Source: an uncultured Bacteroidota bacterium (GTDB lineage: Bacteria > Bacteroidota > Bacteroidia > Chitinophagales > Chitinophagaceae). From it: a stretch of DNA of 64,000 nt. This document shows positions 60,040-64,000 of the stretch, piece by piece. The stretch is taken from positions 62,001-126,000 of the forward strand of contig CAISPO010000038.1 of the NCBI GenBank assembly GCA_903887415.1, written 5' to 3'. Below the pieces are notes generated by a model. The model saw only the letters and a list, made by a program, of their open reading frames with translations. It ran no database searches and was not told the origin of the DNA. Position 1 is the stretch's first letter. Every line of letters starts with the position of its first letter. A program made the translations under genes and the position numbers.

Positions 60040-62001
60040 ATGTGTGGCATATTATCGATAGTAAATACAAAAGGCAGCGTGAGATCTGAACAATTGATCT
60101 CCGCCTGTAGCATTATTAGGCACCGTGGGCCCGATGATGAAGGATTTCTCACTTGGTCTCCCGGCGGCCAGCCAGCCATTTGGGCCGGCGATGATACCGC
60201 ATCCTCCACGCTCAACCATTGGAAATACAATAAACTTCTGCAGGGCCAGACTTTCAAAGTGGGCTTCGGCCACCGTCGGTTGTCTATTCTTGATCTTTCT
60301 CCGGCTGGCCATCAGCCCATGATCTATGAAAAAGCCGGACTGGCCATTTCATTTAATGGCGAGGTCTATAATTACCTGGAGATCAAAGAAGAGCTTTTAA
60401 AACTGAGTCATCAATTTGTAAGCACCTCCGATACCGAGGTTATACTTCATGCGTGGGAAGAGTGGGGCGTAAAGTGCCTGGACAGGTTCAATGGCATGTT
60501 TGCGTTCATTATGCTGGACTACCACAAAAAGGAACTATACGCCGTCCGGGACCGTTTCGGCGTCAAGCCGTTGTTCTATTACAAAGGAGGCGGTAACCTC
60601 TACCTGGCATCCGAGATAAAGCAAATAAGGACAGCTCCGGGCTACCAGTTAAACATAAACGAAACAATGGTGCGCCAGTACCTGGCCACTGGTGTAGTCG
60701 ATCATACCAGCGATACTTTTGACAGGGAAATAAAACATCTGCCCTGCGGCCACTACCTGAAAATGAACCTGGATGGTGATGGCGCTTTTACGATCCATGA
60801 GTGGTACACACTTGTGGCTAAAAAATGGACGGGCAGTTATGAAGAAGCTACTATACGGCTTAAGGAGCTGCTGATAGATGCGGTGAGCCTGAGGTTGAGA
60901 TCTGATGTAACCGTCGGCTCCTGTCTCTCCGGCGGGCTGGATTCCTCAAGCATAGTCTGCATTGCTGCAGACCTGCTGAAAGCAAAAGGAGATTTCGCCG
61001 GGCAGGAAACAGTTACCGCCTGCTATGATAATGCTAAGTATGATGAATGGAATTTTGCACAGGAAGTAATAAAGCAAACAAATGCGCACTCCCACCGCAC
61101 TTTCCCGTCATTCAGCCAACTGGTACAGGAAGTAAACTCCTTCATCTGGCACCAGGACGACCCTACAGGCAGCACTTCGCAGTTCAGCCAGTGGGCAGTA
61201 TTCAAAAAGACAAATGAAGCAGGGCTGAAGGTGATGGTGGACGGCCAGGGTGCAGACGAACAGCTTGCGGGCTATGGGAGCAATGATGTTTCTTTTTACA
61301 GCGGCCTGTTTAAAAAAGCTCAGTTACTTGCTATACTGGATGAAGCCAAAGCGTACAAAAAAGAAACGGGTACATGGCCGGTAGGCTTTTTACTTCATGC
61401 CATGCAACTCGCTACCGGCAAGGCGTTTACCGGCCTGCTCCCCCACAAATTGAAGTTAAAAGAAGTGCCTTCTGTAAACTGGCTCACTCATCCCGAGCCG
61501 GTGAGCATCTACAAATTTCCCGCCCCTACCCTACAGGAAAACCTGCTGCGGCAACTGCACGGCGAACCGCTACCCGCCCTGCTGCGCTATGAAGACCATA
61601 ACTCTATGGCCTGGAGCGTAGAGTCGCGTACCCCATTTATGGACTACAGGCTGCTGGAGTTTACTTTTGGCCTGCCAGAGCGCTTTCTCTATAAACGCGG
61701 TGTGAGAAAAGCCATATTAAGGGATGCGATGCGCGACATCCTGCCACCTGCTATATCTGCAAGGAGAGACAAAATGGGCTTCGTGACCCCGGAAGAAGTA
61801 TGGCTGAAAGGCGAAGGCAAACAATGGTTTTTAGACGCGGCAGATTATACCTGCAATGTATTTAAGAACATGCTTCATACAGATTTCCTGAAAAAGGAAA
61901 TAAACGACATCATTGATGGTAAAAAGCCTTTCTCTACGGTGCCGTGGCGCGTTGCATCTTTGGGTATCTGGTACAAGATGGTGACCGGCGATAACAATTG
62001 A
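60040..62001 (+). CDS. asnB: Glutamine-dependent asparagine synthase-like amidotransferase
   Basis: This 653-aa enzyme has an N-terminal Ntn glutaminase domain with catalytic Cys2 (MCGILSIVNTKG), RHRGPDDEGFLTW and SFNGEVYNYLEIKEEL. The synthetase domain has the PPi loop SCLSGGLDSSSIVCIAADLL and MVDGQGADEQLAGYG. The end, GVRKAILRDAMRDILPPAIS...DKMGFVTPEE, is typical of the AsnB branch found in polysaccharide clusters. There such proteins amidate uronic acids (WbpS-like) rather than make asparagine. Because the locus also encodes a nucleotide-sugar 6-dehydrogenase, amidation of a HexNAcA carboxylate is a plausible role. Confidence 0.9.
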   Translation: MCGILSIVNTKGSVRSEQLISACSIIRHRGPDDEGFLTWSPGGQPAIWAGDDTASSTLNHWKYNKLLQGQTFKVGFGHRRLSILDLSPAGHQPMIYEKAGLAISFNGEVYNYLEIKEELLKLSHQFVSTSDTEVILHAWEEWGVKCLDRFNGMFAFIMLDYHKKELYAVRDRFGVKPLFYYKGGGNLYLASEIKQIRTAPGYQLNINETMVRQYLATGVVDHTSDTFDREIKHLPCGHYLKMNLDGDGAFTIHEWYTLVAKKWTGSYEEATIRLKELLIDAVSLRLRSDVTVGSCLSGGLDSSSIVCIAADLLKAKGDFAGQETVTACYDNAKYDEWNFAQEVIKQTNAHSHRTFPSFSQLVQEVNSFIWHQDDPTGSTSQFSQWAVFKKTNEAGLKVMVDGQGADEQLAGYGSNDVSFYSGLFKKAQLLAILDEAKAYKKETGTWPVGFLLHAMQLATGKAFTGLLPHKLKLKEVPSVNWLTHPEPVSIYKFPAPTLQENLLRQLHGEPLPALLRYEDHNSMAWSVESRTPFMDYRLLEFTFGLPERFLYKRGVRKAILRDAMRDILPPAISARRDKMGFVTPEEVWLKGEGKQWFLDAADYTCNVFKNMLHTDFLKKEINDIIDGKKPFSTVPWRVASLGIWYKMVTGDNN

Positions 62002-62073
62002 ACGTAAAAATCTGCTCAATTGCCCCGCCCTTAACGGGTCAGGTCTATGAGCCGTACAGACTACAGTACGCCA

Positions 62074-62793
62074 CTACAGATAAAAGCTGCTCTTCTTCTT
62101 CCTGTGCATTTTGTAATGGATGGCCAGATAAAAACTGGGAGTGATCACATTGCCCGTAAGGCTGGCCTGGTAATGATAGAAGTTACTGTTTGGGGCTGCA
62201 ACGCTGACGCTATAGGTGTTCTCCTCGGCAAGCAGCAGTATATACTGAAAGTTGAGGCCCATGGTTATGTACAGGTCTTTACCTGCTGATTCACCGTAAT
62301 TATATTCGACCCCTATGTTCAATGCAGGGAACGCATTATTGATATTTTTGGTGGAGTCAATGGTGGCATGCATGGTCTCCCCCTGGCTGCCAGCCACCGT
62401 TATCCCTTCATTTATGAGGTACGAAAACCCCACGCCGCCGTATATAAAGACTTCGCTCTTAGGGAAAGTGAGTATGTAATTTTCATTGAGCATTACATTG
62501 ACATAATCAAAATTGAGTGCAGCCACATTCTCCCCGAACTGTTTCAGCGGCAGCCTCGTTCTTCCAAATGAAACATTAAGAATGGGGAAGAATTGCGTCT
62601 CTGCGGGTTTGTAAGCAATCCCCACTTTCACCCCAAAGCTGACCTGCCCGTACAGCATTCTTGTGTTATTGCTGTTCAGCAATTCAGGAAAGCTAAAATC
62701 CAGCCCAGACGACAGTTCTATCTGTGCGCCACAATCCGTTGCAAAAAACAGCACACACACCACACCTATTATCTGCCGTAAGTATCTTCTCAT
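62074..62793 (-). CDS. Outer-membrane beta-barrel protein
   Basis: This 239-aa protein has a signal peptide (MRRYLRQIIGVVCVLFFATD, CGAQ) and a body of alternating amphipathic strands separated by short turns: LYGQVSFGVKVGIAYKP, FFPILNVSFGRTRL, SEVFIYGGVGFSYLI, YITMGLNFQYILLLAEE and SFYLAIHYKMHRKKKS. Around eight to ten strands fit a small outer-membrane barrel (OmpW/PorT-like size), but no family is certain. It is convergent with the polysaccharide locus and probably not part of it. Confidence 0.75.
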   Translation of the reverse strand: MRRYLRQIIGVVCVLFFATDCGAQIELSSGLDFSFPELLNSNNTRMLYGQVSFGVKVGIAYKPAETQFFPILNVSFGRTRLPLKQFGENVAALNFDYVNVMLNENYILTFPKSEVFIYGGVGFSYLINEGITVAGSQGETMHATIDSTKNINNAFPALNIGVEYNYGESAGKDLYITMGLNFQYILLLAEENTYSVSVAAPNSNFYHYQASLTGNVITPSFYLAIHYKMHRKKKSSFYL

Positions 62794-62849
62794 CTCGCCT
62801 TAGCTAACGTTTTTTCGCGGATTTTGTTGCACCTATTCGAACACTTGAC

Positions 62850-62893
62850 AACTCCCAACTATCTACTATCTACTAAAATACTATCTACTAAAT
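62850..62893. repeat. ACTATCTACTA word array
   Basis: The words CTATCTACTATCTACTAAAATACTATCTACTAAATA are repeated in the gap between the barrel gene and the ABC permease. They are the reverse complement of the TAGTAGATAGT words between iscU and iscA (38120-38232), 24 kb away. Confidence 0.6.
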
Positions 62894-62898
62894 ACCAG

Positions 62899-64000
62899 CT
62901 ACTCCTTATACATAAACCATTTGGCAAGCTCTTTGTAGCTGGCCTTCTTGCCATACATAAGTATGCCCACGCGATATATGCGCGATGCAACCCATGTGGT
63001 GAATAAGAAGCCCAGCACCATCAGCAGCATAGATGCCGCAAGTTGCAGATTGGTGACACCGCCAAAGGGTATTCGGATCATCATAGCAATAGGCGATGTA
63101 AATGGTATCATGGAAAGCCAAATGGATAGCGTGCTATCCGGGTTGTTGATAATAACCGATTGTGCCAGTGCAAAAGTAAAGATTAGTGGCAAGGTAATAG
63201 GGAACATGAATTGCTGGGTCTCTGTTTCATTGTCCACCGCAGAGCCCACTGCGGCAAATAACGAGCTATATAGCAGGTAGCCGAAAAGGAAGTAAAACAG
63301 GAAGCACGAGATCGTCTTTGCTACCGGAATGCCCTGCAGCTCTTTCAATACGTTTGCCATCTTGTCCCCATCTTCTGCTACTGGGGCAGTATTTGCGGCG
63401 CCCTGCACCACCATGTGCTGGGCTGCTGAAACCTGTTCTGTTTTTGCTTTTACATTTTTCACAAGCACACTGCCAGCCACTGTAGAAAGTGTCAGTGTAA
63501 GCACTATCCATAAAACAAATTGCGTAAGGCCCACCAGCCCTATGCCCAATATCTTACCTAGCATCAACTGAAAAGGCTTTACCGATGATATGATCACCTC
63601 AACGATACGGCTTACTTTTTCCTCAATAACACCGCGCATTACCTGTGCCCCGTACAGGAACAAAGACAGGTAAATAAGAAAAGCGCATACAAACCCAACT
63701 GCTAATGAAGCGACTACATGGGCATCTTCCACAGTTCCATTCTCCTTCACCTGCTGCGGCGAAATGCTGATATGTTTCTGCGCCTTTGCAAGCACTACCG
63801 TATCTATGCCGGCTTCCACCAACCGTTGTGAACGGAGCAGGTTGCTCAGGTCATCTTCTATTTTGCCGCTTGTAAGCGGGCTTGGCTTTTTTTCTCCCAG
63901 CAGTTGCACGCCTGTCAGCGATGAAGGTATATACAGCAGGTAGTCATAGCCATCTTTAATAAAGCTCTTCTTTGTTGTTTCAAACGGCTGGCTTACATAC
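62899..64000 (-). CDS. ABC-2 type permease (NatB-like), N-terminus beyond window edge
   Basis: The reading frame continues past 63909 to the right edge (…YDYLLYIPSSLTG before VQLLGEKK), so about 366 C-terminal residues are visible. A large extracytoplasmic region (residues leading to QQVKENGTVEDAHVVASLAV) is followed by six membrane segments, e.g. LAVGFVCAFLIYLSLFLYGA, GIGLVGLTQFVLWIVLTLTL, FMFPITLPLIFTFALAQSVI and LAASMLLMVLGFLFTTWVAS. The EEKVSRIVEVIISSVKPFQL motif is typical of the NatB/YhaP-type ABC-2 family (ABC2_membrane_3), linked to sodium or drug efflux. Its ATPase gene is expected upstream, outside the window. Confidence 0.88.
   Translation of the reverse strand, partial: YVSQPFETTKKSFIKDGYDYLLYIPSSLTGVQLLGEKKPSPLTSGKIEDDLSNLLRSQRLVEAGIDTVVLAKAQKHISISPQQVKENGTVEDAHVVASLAVGFVCAFLIYLSLFLYGAQVMRGVIEEKVSRIVEVIISSVKPFQLMLGKILGIGLVGLTQFVLWIVLTLTLSTVAGSVLVKNVKAKTEQVSAAQHMVVQGAANTAPVAEDGDKMANVLKELQGIPVAKTISCFLFYFLFGYLLYSSLFAAVGSAVDNETETQQFMFPITLPLIFTFALAQSVIINNPDSTLSIWLSMIPFTSPIAMMIRIPFGGVTNLQLAASMLLMVLGFLFTTWVASRIYRVGILMYGKKASYKELAKWFMYKE

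Overview
The window looks like a chromosome segment of a Bacteroidota bacterium, most likely in or near the Chitinophagaceae. The evidence is a set of secreted proteins ending in type IX secretion (T9SS) type A sorting domains, TTTG-N19/20-TAnnTTTG promoters, start codons without Shine-Dalgarno sequences, a DUF4834 gene, VirE_N/BT4734-type and DUF6876 genes, and a Bacteroidota-style tyrosine integrase. No species can be named from the sequence alone.

Layout. (1) 1-12.4 kb: T9SS cargo and other repeat-built proteins (large Ig/PKD-like protein, seven-repeat propeller-like protein, NHL-repeat protein), mixed with two copies of an 88-aa gene that were duplicated together with their 5' leader. (2) About 10-23.6 kb: an accessory island ending at a tRNA(CAU) gene. 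It carries an XRE regulator, small hypothetical genes, DUF6876, a VirE_N-type protein, an orphan C5 cytosine methyltransferase, a ParB-like protein, a transposase-derived zinc-ribbon protein, a tyrosine integrase and a DDE transposase. (3) 23.8-38.6 kb: core genes, namely a HAD phosphatase, DUF4834, an NHL/T9SS gene broken by one frameshift, rimP-nusA-infB behind a leader terminator, a SAM hydrolase-like gene, a TPR protein, a cyclophilin, methylmalonyl-CoA epimerase and iscS-iscU-iscA. (4) 38.9-41.5 kb: response regulator, histidine kinase with a 13-unit coiled coil, response regulator. (5) 41.7-62.0 kb: one long plus-strand locus for surface polysaccharide synthesis and export. (6) 62.1-64 kb: an outer-membrane barrel protein and an ABC-2 permease cut by the window edge.

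How the genes work together. The polysaccharide locus joins a PHP tyrosine phosphatase, a Wza-like lipoprotein and a Wzc-like BY-kinase with a (Gly-Tyr)17 tail to a Wzm/Wzt ABC exporter whose ATPase has an extra C-terminal domain. Sugar-precursor genes (nucleotide-sugar dehydrogenase, DegT aminotransferases, acetyl- and formyltransferase), glycosyltransferases, a deacetylase, a methyltransferase and an AsnB-like amidotransferase supply and decorate the glycan. One member, an FkbH-like gene, is a heavily decayed pseudogene.

Most unusual signals. First, a dispersed 18-bp palindrome (AATGTCAATATTGACATT) occurs in two perfect and several near-perfect copies, only between 6.1 and 23.5 kb; it may be the operator or centromere-like site of an island-encoded protein. 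Second, a 58-bp hairpin-forming element is inserted twice, in frame, in the VirE_N-type gene, as Rickettsia palindromic elements do. Third, an intrinsic terminator lies between the rimP promoter and start codon. Fourth, several core intergenic gaps carry self-complementary word arrays. Coordinates and motifs were read by eye; no database search or folding was run.
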